Shown piece by piece: positions 6,991-14,987 of a stretch of 15,360 nucleotides of DNA; the first letter of the stretch is position 1; each line of letters opens with the position of its first letter. The translations under genes and the position numbers were made by a program. Origin of the DNA: Propionivibrio sp. (GTDB taxonomy: Bacteria; Pseudomonadota; Gammaproteobacteria; Burkholderiales; Rhodocyclaceae). Under the pieces are notes generated by a model that was not told the origin of the DNA, did not search any database, and was given only the letters and a program-made list of their open reading frames with translations. The stretch covers positions 1 to 15,360 of the forward strand of contig JAGNOM010000031.1 of the NCBI GenBank assembly GCA_017990155.1, written 5' to 3'.

Positions 6991-9090
6991 TTACTTCCAC
7001 ATCCCGCGCATCTTCGCCGCCAGGTCGATGCGCGGCTGGCCGGCGTTCTGCTCGGAAGATGGGTTATGGCCGGCCAGCGTGACCGGTGGCCAGCTGCGCT
7101 GCTCGAAGTGGGCTGTCAGCCGGTTCGGGATGAAGCGCGTGCGGTTGGCGTAGACGTGCCGGTCGCCGGTGCCTGACTGGCCGCTAGTGTAGAAGCGCTG
7201 CGGCACCATGAGTTCGAGATGGTCCTTGGCGCGCGTCATGGCCACATAAAGCAGCCGCCGCTCTTCCTCGATTTCTTCCTCGCTGCCGGTCGCGAGATCG
7301 GACGGGATGCAGCCGTCGACGACGTTGAGGATGGAGACGGACGACCATTCCCGGCCCTTGGCCGAGTGGATGGTCGACAGGATCAGGTAGTCCTCGTCGA
7401 GCAACGGAACGCCGGATTCGTCGCTGGTCGCTTCCGGCGGGTCGAGCGTCAGTTCGGTGAGGAAGCGTTCCTGCGTCGGGTAAGTGGCGGCGATGCGTGT
7501 CAGTTGCTGGATGTCGGCGAGGCGGACTTCGTGGTCGTCAAAGAGCCGCTCCATCTGGGACTCGTACCACTGGGCGACTTTTTCCATCGACGTTGGCCAG
7601 GTGCCAGCGACGTCCAGCTTGTCGATCAAGGTCACGAATTCGAGCCAAGCCGGTTGCGCGCTTTCCGGTACCGGTTGTTCGGCGAGCAGGGCGCAGCCGG
7701 GCGGCGCGGCCTGCAGGTTCTCCAGGATGCGGCTGGCCGTCTTGGGGCCGACGCCGGGCAGCAACTGGATGGCGCGGAAGCCGGAAACGCGGTCGAGCGG
7801 GTTTTGCGCCCAGCGCAGGATGGCGAGCACGTCCTTGACGTGCCGGGCTTCGAGGAATTTGAGGCCGCCGAACTTGACGAATGGAATGTTGCGTCGCGTG
7901 AGTTCGATCTCGAGCCGCACGCTGTGTGAAGCCGAGCGGAAGAGCACGGCTTGCGACTTGAGCTGGGTGCCGCTCTCGCGCCGGGCCAGGATCTGGTCGG
8001 TAACGTAGGTCGCCTGGTCGACTTCGTCGCGCAGCGAGATGATCTGCGGCTTCTGCGCTGACGTGCGTTCGCTCCACAAATCCTTGCTGTAGCGTTCCTT
8101 GGCCAGCGCGATGACTTCGTTGGCAGCGGCCAGGATCGGCTGCGTCGAGCGGTAGTTGCGGTCGAGCGTGATAATCCGCGCCGGGGGCGCGAAATGCGCG
8201 GGGAAGTCGAGGATGTTGCGCACGGTGGCGCCACGGAAGCGATAGATCGATTGGGCATCGTCGCCGACCACCGTCAGTCCCTCGCCATCCGGCTTCATGG
8301 CGAGCAACAGCGCGGACTGCAGGCGATTGGTGTCCTGGTATTCATCGACCAGCACATGGCTGAAACGTCCGCCGACCTCGGCGGCGATCTCGGGCTCGCT
8401 GACCATCTGCGCCCAGTAGAGCAGGAGGTCGTCGTAGTCGAGTACCTGCTGCGCCTGCTTGGCTTCGACGTAGCCGAGGAAGAGCGCCTTGAGCTCGGCT
8501 TCCCACTCGGCGCACCACGGGAAGGTGCTTTGCAGCACCTGTGCCAGTTCGCCCTGTGTATTGACCGCTGCCGAGTAGATGGCGAGGCAGGTGCCCTTGA
8601 GCGGAAAACGCTTGCCCTTGCTGGAGAAGTCCAGGTCGTGGCGGACGATGTTCATCAGGTCGGCCGAATCCTCGCGGTCGTGGATGGTGAAGGCCGGGTC
8701 GATGCCGATGCGCCCGGCGTATTCGCGCAAGAGCCGCGCGCCGACGCTGTGGAAGGTGCCGGCCCACGGAAAACCGGCGCTGACCAGCCTGGCATGGCGC
8801 GGCGAGACCTTGGCCGCGATGCGCTGCACGCGCCGCGTCATCTCGTCGGCCGCGCGGCGCGAGAAGGTGAGCAGCAGCAGGCGGTCGGGGTTGGCGCCTT
8901 CCGCCAGCAGATGCGCGACGCGGTGGGCGAGCGTGTTGGTCTTGCCCGTTCCCGCGCCAGCGATGACGAGCAGCGGCCCGGCGTGCTGGTCGGCATGGAT
9001 GCCGTAGGTCGCGGCTTCGCGCTGGGCGTCGTTGAGGCCGGACAGGTAGGCCGGTGGGTCCGGCGGACTCAGGATCGTTGAATCGTTCAC
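6991..9090 (-). CDS. UvrD/Rep-type SF1A DNA helicase
   Basis: This is a 699-residue superfamily 1A helicase, expected to move 3'-to-5' on single-stranded DNA using ATP. Motifs seen: Q motif LNDAQREA (19-26), Walker A AGAGTGKT (44-51), motif Ia LLLTFSRRAADEM (72-84), Walker B VDEYQD (248-253), motif III VVGDDAQSIYRFRGA (274-288), motif IV LDRNYRST, motif V STIHSAKGREWSSV and motif VI RRLLYVAMTRAKDHLEL. It is close in length to UvrD/PcrA. The start is GTG at 9090, chosen because it overlaps the stop of the zinc-ribbon gene as GTGA and gives a sensible N-terminus. Its end is followed directly by imuA. Being inside the LexA-controlled operon, it is probably made with the mutasome, where it might clear or remodel the template or displace RecA. 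That role is inference. It is distinct from the UvrD-like half of the 1736-residue protein nearby. Confidence 0.92.
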   Translation of the reverse strand: MNDSTILSPPDPPAYLSGLNDAQREAATYGIHADQHAGPLLVIAGAGTGKTNTLAHRVAHLLAEGANPDRLLLLTFSRRAADEMTRRVQRIAAKVSPRHARLVSAGFPWAGTFHSVGARLLREYAGRIGIDPAFTIHDREDSADLMNIVRHDLDFSSKGKRFPLKGTCLAIYSAAVNTQGELAQVLQSTFPWCAEWEAELKALFLGYVEAKQAQQVLDYDDLLLYWAQMVSEPEIAAEVGGRFSHVLVDEYQDTNRLQSALLLAMKPDGEGLTVVGDDAQSIYRFRGATVRNILDFPAHFAPPARIITLDRNYRSTQPILAAANEVIALAKERYSKDLWSERTSAQKPQIISLRDEVDQATYVTDQILARRESGTQLKSQAVLFRSASHSVRLEIELTRRNIPFVKFGGLKFLEARHVKDVLAILRWAQNPLDRVSGFRAIQLLPGVGPKTASRILENLQAAPPGCALLAEQPVPESAQPAWLEFVTLIDKLDVAGTWPTSMEKVAQWYESQMERLFDDHEVRLADIQQLTRIAATYPTQERFLTELTLDPPEATSDESGVPLLDEDYLILSTIHSAKGREWSSVSILNVVDGCIPSDLATGSEEEIEEERRLLYVAMTRAKDHLELMVPQRFYTSGQSGTGDRHVYANRTRFIPNRLTAHFEQRSWPPVTLAGHNPSSEQNAGQPRIDLAAKMRGMWK

Positions 9091-9338
9091 TGGGCGTGAC
9101 TTTCAGCAAGGCATAAGGTGGAAGAAAGCGTTTCAAGCAACGGCGCGGAAATCTCACCGCAGTCTTCCTCTTCGCTGTCTGACGACGGAACGACGGAACC
9201 CGTGGCGTCCGCCGATAGCGCGATCAGGTCGTCGCATTCTGGACAGATCAGGTAACGCGTGCCGGCGCTGACGGCGTCTTCCAGTGTCAGCGGATCGATC
9301 GGGTGGTGGCAATGCGGGCAAATGATGCGTGGGGTCAT
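9087..9338 (-). CDS. Small zinc-ribbon protein, first gene of the SOS operon, 83 aa
   Basis: The protein has a two-knuckle zinc ribbon at its N-terminus: CPHC (7-10) and CPEC (32-35), spaced as in a typical Cx2C-x21-Cx2C treble-clef or ribbon fold. A Ser/Asp/Glu-rich stretch (about 51-61) and a short tail follow. The open frame extends to 9536, but the start is placed at ATG 9338 because AAGGAAGAG (9347-9355) lies just upstream, the zinc ribbon then begins at once, and the SOS promoter lies between 9338 and 9393, which excludes longer versions. Its TGA overlaps the GTG of the helicase. Such a ribbon could bind DNA or a protein partner, perhaps the helicase or the mutasome, but I do not recognise a named family. 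Confidence 0.82.
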   Translation of the reverse strand: MTPRIICPHCHHPIDPLTLEDAVSAGTRYLICPECDDLIALSADATGSVVPSSDSEEEDCGEISAPLLETLSSTLCLAESHAQ

Positions 9339-9346
9339 GGCGGCTT

Positions 9347-9355
9347 CTCTTCCTT
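9347..9355 (-). promoter_or_regulatory. Ribosome binding site that fixes the zinc-ribbon start
   Basis: AAGGAAGAG on the minus strand ends 8 bases before ATG 9338. It is the best Shine-Dalgarno in this stretch and supports this start over upstream in-frame codons. Confidence 0.7.
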
Positions 9356-9358
9356 TTG

Positions 9359-9378
9359 TACTGTAATTATATACAGCA
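9359..9378. promoter_or_regulatory. LexA (SOS) box
   Basis: The core is CTGTAATTATATACAG at 9361-9376, flanked by TA and CA. It fits the CTG-N10-CAG operator with an AT-rich centre, matching the classic TACTGTATATATATACAGTA at nearly all positions. It lies 21 bases upstream of the first gene of the minus-strand operon and covers its -10 element, so bound LexA would block RNA polymerase. The box is nearly palindromic and lies 204 bases upstream of the divergent helicase fusion, which it might also affect. Confidence 0.92.
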
Positions 9379-9393
9379 AATGGCGGCGCGCAA
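9366..9393 (-). promoter_or_regulatory. Sigma-70 promoter of the SOS mutasome operon
   Basis: On the minus strand, TTGCGC (9393-9388) and a perfect TATAAT (9371-9366) are separated by 16 bases. The -10 is inside the LexA box. The predicted transcription start is near 9359, giving a leader of about 20 bases that just holds the ribosome binding site. Confidence 0.75.
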
Positions 9394-9581
9394 GCTGAGA
9401 TGATTCCACTCGCGGTGCAGTCGTATGGACCGTCATTTGTCCAACAGACCATCAGGAAGCCCATACCTGCCGTGAAAATCCGCAAATAGTTGGTTTTTCT
9501 GAGCAAGATCAGTATTTCAGCGCATTGATGTATCACGATCCCATTAGAATCGAGGCAATGTCATAACCATCACTGATTTGA
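9394..9581. other. Divergent intergenic region upstream of the helicase fusion
   Basis: I see no further gene. A small hairpin (TGGAC 9426-9430 with GTCCA 9439-9443) and a possible -10 (TAGAAT, 9545-9550) without a well-spaced -35 are the only signals. GAGG followed by the three-codon ORF ATG-TCA-TAA (9558-9566) lies just before the fusion gene. Confidence 0.4.
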
Positions 9582-12500
9582 ATGGCTGCGCCGTCTGAAA
9601 AAGCACGTGCCAAATGTCTTTGCCTAGACATCGAGACATCGCGACAGGATCGAACGATTCTCCGGGAAGTAGGGGCTTTTCGGCCTGACACTGACGCGCG
9701 GGGGCGAATTGCCGGAAAGGCATCAGATATTGCCGCGCGTCTCGATCAACTAACGCAAGGTGCTGCGTTTGTGCTTGGCCACAATGTGGTGGCCTTCGAT
9801 CAGCCAGCTCTCGCCATGCTGTATCCCGATTTGGCACTGCATCAGCTGCCATTGGTTGATACCTTGGAGCTTTCGCCAGTCGCGTTTCCGCAGAACCCGT
9901 ATCACCGCCTAGTCAAAGACTACAAGCTCTGTTCAACAACAAAGAATGATCCCGTTCGGGATGCAGAACTGGCATACGAGCTATTTCTTGACCAGGGGGA
10001 TGCACTACGCAAGCGGGTAGAAGAGCACCCGGACGATGTTCTGTGCCTACACTACCTCTTGGCTCCTGAGAACGGAAAAGGCGTCGCGAATTTCTTCGCC
10101 ACCTTGCGCCGTGCACTTCGCCCGACGCTGGAGGAAACACAGGCAGCATGGTTGCGCGCGACAGAAGGAAAAGTCTGCCGAGCCGGTCAGCGACGAGTCG
10201 TTGAATCGTTTCTTCCCGATCCAGAGAGGCACAAACCCCTCGCCTATGCTTTGGCATGGCTGAGAGTCTCGGGAGGGAACTCTGTTTTGCCGCCCTGGGT
10301 TGGGTTGTCGTACCCGAAAACGCGCGAGGTCATTTCTTTACTGCGCGACGTTCCGTGCAGCGATCCTGAATGCGTGTGGTGTAAAGAGCAACACGATTTA
10401 TTGGCGCTTCTTCCCAAGTATTTCCCAGGGATCAACAGCTTCAGAAAAACACCGGCAACGCCCGATGGCCGATCACTTCAGCAAGTCATTGTTGAAAACG
10501 GTTTTGCTGGCAAGCCAACTTTGGCTGTTCTGCCCACAGGCGGCGGAAAATCCTTGTGTTTTCAGCTCCCGGCGCTTGCCCGTTACTATCGCAATGGAAG
10601 CTTGACCGTCGTCATTTCACCATTGCAATCGCTGATGAAAGATCAGGTCGATAACCTGGAAGCCCGTGGAATCACCTGCGCCGGTTATCTCAACAGCATG
10701 CTGAATCCGCTTGAGCGCAGAATCATGCTGGATAAGCTGCGCCTGGGTGACTTGGGTCTTATCTTTGTTGCTCCTGAACAGTTCAGAAGCATTGCCTTTG
10801 CGAATGCACTTATGCACCGTGAAATCGGCGCGTGGGTATTCGATGAGGCACATTGCCTTTCAAAATGGGGCCATGACTTCAGGCCCGACTACCTCTATGT
10901 TTCCCGCTTCATCAAAGCTCGCCAAAAAGACAAGCCTTCGCCGGTTTTCGGCTTCACGGCGACGGCAAAGCCTGACGTTGTCAGCGATATTTGTGAGCAC
11001 TTTCACAAGCATCTCGGGGTAACGCTCGAACCGCTCGAAGGTGGGGTCGAACGAGAAAATCTAGCCTATGAAGTCAGGGCTATTCCGTCACAGGCCAAGT
11101 ATCCAGAGGTGCTGCACCTGTTGCGAGAGGCTCTACGAGACGAAGGCGGAGCGATTGTCTTTTGCGCTCGGCAGAAAACAGTCGAAGAAATGGCTGATTT
11201 CCTCAAACAGGCAGGACTGGATTGCGGCTATTTTCACGGTGGCATGCGTTCAGAGGAAAAAAGAGCAGTTCAGGAATCGTTTGTCCGTGGTGAGCTAAGG
11301 GTCATTGCGGCGACCAATGCGTTCGGTATGGGTGTCGATAAAGCCGATGTGCGCTTAGTCATCCATCTTGATACGCCCGGATCGCTGGAAAACTACCTTC
11401 AGGAGGCCGGTCGCGCCGGTCGAGATCAAGCGCCAGCACGATGCATCCTGCTCTACGACGATGCGGATCTCGATGTTCAATTCAGACTATTGAGGAATTC
11501 ACGACTTACGCAGCATGATATTCACTCGATCTTGAAGGCGCTGCGATCCATTGAGCGAAAAGATCGAAGCGAAGGCGGCGTTGTCGTCACCAGCGGTGAA
11601 ATTCTTCTGGAGATCCCGGACCAGCACCGAATTGATCCCGATGCGGCCGATGCCGACACAAAAGTCCGAATCGCTATTGCCTGGTTGGAAGAAGCGCGAT
11701 TGCTGGAGCGGCAAGAAAACCATACCCGAGTATTTCCCGGTAGTTTGTTGGTCGCCAATCTCGATGAGGCACGTGCGCTACTTGAGAAGAAACTTGGGCC
11801 GACAACCAATATTGAACCCTATCTCCAGATTCTTTCCATTTTGATCCAAGCTGGAGACGAGGATGGAATCAGTACGGATGAACTTGTCCTTGCGACAGGT
11901 CAAGAATCGCGTTTCGTTCAATCCATGTTGCGCGATCTTGACCGTCTTAAATTGCTTTCCAATGATCTGGAGATCGGGGTTACGTTAAACCGCGAACCGG
12001 AAACAACCGTCCGGATCGAGGAACTTAGGCAGCTTGAAAATGCTTTAGTCGCCTGCCTTCGTGAGGCAGCGCCCGATGCCGAGCGGGAAAACTGGCAGCT
12101 TCTCAACTTCAGGCGGCTATGTGACACGCTGCGAAGGGACGCCAAAGTCGAACTCGACCCAGAAAAGCTGACGCGCCTCCTCAAATCGTTTGCTGAATCG
12201 TTCGGCGGAGGATCGGGGCAGCGCGGGTTTTTCGCACTCCGGCCTGCCGGACAGGACAACCGTTACATCAAGCTCTTGCGGAATTGGCGAGAAATTGAAG
12301 TGATCCGTCACCGCCGAATGCGTCTGTCGCAAGCACTGGTCAGTTTCTTCGTTAGTCACCGGCAGGGAAACAATCTACTCGTCACGTGCAAACAAGGCGA
12401 TCTTGAAGCGGTATTGCAGTCGGACGTCACATTGCAGGATCTCGACGTTCGTGATTGGGACGTGGCTTTGGCTGCATCTCTGATCTATCTCGACACCAAC

Positions 12501-14792
12501 GAAGTACTACATCTTGCGCGTGGAAAAGCCGTATTCCGCGCCGCAATGAATATTCAACTGAACGCCGAGGCACGTCGCCGTCAGTTCAAGAAATCCGACT
12601 ACGCGGAACTTGCGCTGCACTACAAGGACAAGATCATCCAAGTCCACGTGATGGCCGAATACGCGCGCCTGGCACTTGGAAAAATCAAGGCCGCAATGTC
12701 CTTTATCGTCGAGTACTTCAGTCTCGATCGAGATGAGTTCATTAAGCGCTACTTTGCCGGACGCAAGGAGGTGCTTGAGATAGCAACGACGGAGGCGGCC
12801 CATCGAAGGATCCTGACCGACCTGCAAAATCCCGAGCAGCAGGCGATTGTCGCGGCTTATGCCGAAGGCAACCATCTGGTACTGGCCGGGCCGGGGTCCG
12901 GAAAAACGCGGGTTATCGTCCATCGTGTTGCGTGGCTACTGCGTGAATGCATGGTGTTGCCTGAGCAAATCATGGTGCTCGCTTTCAACCGGTCCGCAGT
13001 ATTCGAAATCCGGCGCCGCTTGTGGGCGCTGGTCGGTCCCGATGCGGCTGGCGTGAGCGTGCAGACCTTGCATGGACTGGCGATGCGGCTGACCGGGACC
13101 AGCTACGCAGTGGCTATCGAGCACGGCGAGAACATTGATTTTGACTCAGTCATCAAGGTCGCCACCGAACAACTGCGTAAGGCGGAGCAGGGCGATGATG
13201 TTGGAGCATCCGTACAGCGTGATCGCCTGCTCGCCGGCCTGCATTACCTTCTTGTCGATGAGTATCAGGATATCAACGCGGATCACTATGATCTGATCAG
13301 CGCCCTCGCGGGGCGAACGCTGAACAGTGAAGAGGATCGTCTGTCGTTGCTGGTTGTGGGTGATGACGATCAGAACATTTACGCGTTTGGTGGTGCGAAT
13401 GTTCGTTTCATCAAGCAGTTCGAGGCGGATTACCAGGCACGACGCTATCACCTGATCGAGAACTATCGTTCGACGACCCATATCATCAACTGCGCAAATC
13501 GGGTGATCGTGAAATCCCGGGAACGCATGAAGGTCGATCAGGAAATCCGGATCAATCATGCACGCCGGGAAATGGCAGCGGGGGGTGAGTTCGAGAAACT
13601 CGATGCGATTGCGCAAGGGCGTGTCCATCGGCTTGAAGTACCACCGTCGCGATTCGAGGAGGTGGAGGTGGCGCTCGCCGAATTGTTGCGGCTGAACGCA
13701 CTGCAGACAACAGATCGACAATCGGGCTGGCAGGGATTCGCGGTTATTGCCCGGCGCTGGGAGGACCTTGAACCGCTCGCCGCTTCGTGCCGGCTTAAAG
13801 GCATACCAATACGCCTGCTGCGAGACGACCATGCGCCGGATTTGCATGTCACTCGCGAAGGGAACCATCTGTTGTCGCTCCTCAAAGGACAACGCCGAAA
13901 TACCGGACGCGCCCGTGTTCTATTGCGCGGAAGCACACTCTCGCGATGGTTCTCCCGTTGCTTCGGGCATGGTGTTGAGATGTCGACAGAGAATCCTCAT
14001 CGTGCCGCGCTTGCGCAATTCATTCGGGAAACAGAGGCGGCAGCGCCAGGCATGCAACGTGTCGTCTTCGATCTTGTCGAGGCGATGTACGAATTCAAGT
14101 CGGGGAAAAATGATACGGCCTCAGATTCGGCCTTTGGTCCGATGCTTCTCCTCACGGCTCATCGTGCCAAGGGACTGGAGTTTGATCATGTACTGATACT
14201 TGATGCCGGCGGCTGGGAAAGCTCGGGTGACGACGAGCGCCGCCTGTTCTACGTCGCTATGACACGCGCGAGAAAAACCCTGACTTTGTGCGCGCGCGAA
14301 AAGCGGCGGCACCCATTTGTCTCCGACTGCGCCGAGCTTTGTTTCAAGTCCCGGCCAGATCCGATCGCACCCGATTCGCGATTGGCACGTCGGATTTGGG
14401 TTGCAGGGCCGGAACACGTGGTCCTCTCGTGGCCGGGATACTTTTCACCGAATTCGCCAATTCATCGGGCTATCGCTCAGTTGGATTATGGAAGCAAGGT
14501 GACGCTGCGCTCGAGAGCCGACGGCAAACCCGGTTGGGAAATTGCCGACAACAATGGCGTGGTTGTCGCGAGAATGTCGCAGAAATTCCGCCCCCCACCC
14601 GGGCAGATTTTGCGGCTTCGAGTCTCGGCAATTCTTGTCCGCCGCGCTAAGGAAAATGAATCGGAGAACGTGTCCTGCGATGAATGGGAACTTGTTCTCC
14701 CTGAGATTGAATATCTGCCGCCATCGGTGAGTGCGCCGGATATCCCTCTGAGTAATCGGCCAGTTTACGTGGACGTTGAAGTCGTCGACTAG
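9582..14792 (+). CDS. Exonuclease-RecQ-UvrD fusion helicase, 1736 aa
   Basis: This is a very large multi-domain DNA-processing enzyme. Domains in order: (a) DnaQ-like 3'-5' exonuclease, about 10-137, with DIET (16-19), GHNVVAFD (66-73), Asp93 and RDAELA (126-131); the His normally five residues before the last Asp is Asn122, so activity is uncertain. (b) A cluster C259, C264, C267, H271 that may bind zinc. (c) RecQ-type SF2 helicase, about 285-640: LPTGGGKS (317-324), DEAH (421-424), FTATA (458-462), ATNAFGMGVDKADV (577-590), QEAGRAGRD (607-615). (d) A long middle (about 640-1080) with winged-helix-like parts, unassigned. (e) UvrD-type SF1 helicase, about 1080-1590: GPGSGKT (1103-1109), DEYQD (1226-1230), GDDDQNIYAFGGA (1260-1272), NYRST, TAHRAKGLEF (1525-1534), RRLFYVAMTRAR (1553-1564). 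(f) A beta-rich C-terminus (about 1604-1736). Both motors keep their Walker residues. The ATG lacks a clear Shine-Dalgarno. Similar proteins are annotated as RecQ-family helicases. The role, repair or defence, is unknown. Confidence 0.92.
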   Translation: MAAPSEKARAKCLCLDIETSRQDRTILREVGAFRPDTDARGRIAGKASDIAARLDQLTQGAAFVLGHNVVAFDQPALAMLYPDLALHQLPLVDTLELSPVAFPQNPYHRLVKDYKLCSTTKNDPVRDAELAYELFLDQGDALRKRVEEHPDDVLCLHYLLAPENGKGVANFFATLRRALRPTLEETQAAWLRATEGKVCRAGQRRVVESFLPDPERHKPLAYALAWLRVSGGNSVLPPWVGLSYPKTREVISLLRDVPCSDPECVWCKEQHDLLALLPKYFPGINSFRKTPATPDGRSLQQVIVENGFAGKPTLAVLPTGGGKSLCFQLPALARYYRNGSLTVVISPLQSLMKDQVDNLEARGITCAGYLNSMLNPLERRIMLDKLRLGDLGLIFVAPEQFRSIAFANALMHREIGAWVFDEAHCLSKWGHDFRPDYLYVSRFIKARQKDKPSPVFGFTATAKPDVVSDICEHFHKHLGVTLEPLEGGVERENLAYEVRAIPSQAKYPEVLHLLREALRDEGGAIVFCARQKTVEEMADFLKQAGLDCGYFHGGMRSEEKRAVQESFVRGELRVIAATNAFGMGVDKADVRLVIHLDTPGSLENYLQEAGRAGRDQAPARCILLYDDADLDVQFRLLRNSRLTQHDIHSILKALRSIERKDRSEGGVVVTSGEILLEIPDQHRIDPDAADADTKVRIAIAWLEEARLLERQENHTRVFPGSLLVANLDEARALLEKKLGPTTNIEPYLQILSILIQAGDEDGISTDELVLATGQESRFVQSMLRDLDRLKLLSNDLEIGVTLNREPETTVRIEELRQLENALVACLREAAPDAERENWQLLNFRRLCDTLRRDAKVELDPEKLTRLLKSFAESFGGGSGQRGFFALRPAGQDNRYIKLLRNWREIEVIRHRRMRLSQALVSFFVSHRQGNNLLVTCKQGDLEAVLQSDVTLQDLDVRDWDVALAASLIYLDTNEVLHLARGKAVFRAAMNIQLNAEARRRQFKKSDYAELALHYKDKIIQVHVMAEYARLALGKIKAAMSFIVEYFSLDRDEFIKRYFAGRKEVLEIATTEAAHRRILTDLQNPEQQAIVAAYAEGNHLVLAGPGSGKTRVIVHRVAWLLRECMVLPEQIMVLAFNRSAVFEIRRRLWALVGPDAAGVSVQTLHGLAMRLTGTSYAVAIEHGENIDFDSVIKVATEQLRKAEQGDDVGASVQRDRLLAGLHYLLVDEYQDINADHYDLISALAGRTLNSEEDRLSLLVVGDDDQNIYAFGGANVRFIKQFEADYQARRYHLIENYRSTTHIINCANRVIVKSRERMKVDQEIRINHARREMAAGGEFEKLDAIAQGRVHRLEVPPSRFEEVEVALAELLRLNALQTTDRQSGWQGFAVIARRWEDLEPLAASCRLKGIPIRLLRDDHAPDLHVTREGNHLLSLLKGQRRNTGRARVLLRGSTLSRWFSRCFGHGVEMSTENPHRAALAQFIRETEAAAPGMQRVVFDLVEAMYEFKSGKNDTASDSAFGPMLLLTAHRAKGLEFDHVLILDAGGWESSGDDERRLFYVAMTRARKTLTLCAREKRRHPFVSDCAELCFKSRPDPIAPDSRLARRIWVAGPEHVVLSWPGYFSPNSPIHRAIAQLDYGSKVTLRSRADGKPGWEIADNNGVVVARMSQKFRPPPGQILRLRVSAILVRRAKENESENVSCDEWELVLPEIEYLPPSVSAPDIPLSNRPVYVDVEVVD

Positions 14793-14803
14793 TGTTGCTT
14801 TGG

Positions 14804-14823
14804 GCTTTCTCAAATCAGAAAGC
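14804..14823 (+). terminator. Weak hairpin after the helicase fusion
   Basis: GCTTTCT (14804-14810) pairs perfectly with AGAAAGC (14817-14823) over a 6-base loop, 12 bases past the stop. No T-run follows, so it may be a Rho-dependent end or an mRNA-stabilising hairpin and not an intrinsic terminator. Confidence 0.35.
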
Positions 14824-14944
14824 TGCTTCAATACACGTCTGCGATTAGTATTGGCGTGAGAGTTTGCGGAAGCATGATCGTTGCTAAGCTGACGTTGGCA
14901 ATTCGGAATGCAGAACACAGTGGACCGATCGAATCGGCCTAAGC

Positions 14945-14963
14945 CGGATCCATGTTTGATCCG
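14945..14963 (+). promoter_or_regulatory. Hairpin with a start codon in its loop, upstream of the HD hydrolase
   Basis: CGGATC (14945-14950) pairs with GATCCG (14958-14963). The 7-base loop CATGTTT carries the ATG of the 11-codon leader ORF, so folding and leader translation would compete. A regulatory role is inferred only. Confidence 0.35.
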
Positions 14964-14987
14964 CCGGACGAGAGGTGCTTGAAATGA
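14952..14987 (+). CDS. Possible 11-aa leader peptide
   Basis: The ORF encodes MFDPPDERCLK. Its TGA (14985-14987) overlaps the ATG of the HD hydrolase as ATGA, the layout used for translational coupling. There is no strong Shine-Dalgarno in front of it, whereas the hydrolase has its own (AGAGGTG) inside this ORF, so it may simply be chance. Confidence 0.25.
   Translation: MFDPPDERCLK

Noticed and set aside
9339..9536. Longer version of the zinc-ribbon protein starting at 9536
   Set aside because: It would need transcription from upstream of the LexA-box promoter and has no good ribosome site. The ATG at 9338 follows a clear Shine-Dalgarno.
13146..13892. A 248-residue open frame on the minus strand inside the helicase fusion
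   Set aside because: It lies opposite the well-conserved UvrD motifs, has no recognisable domain and no plausible start signals.
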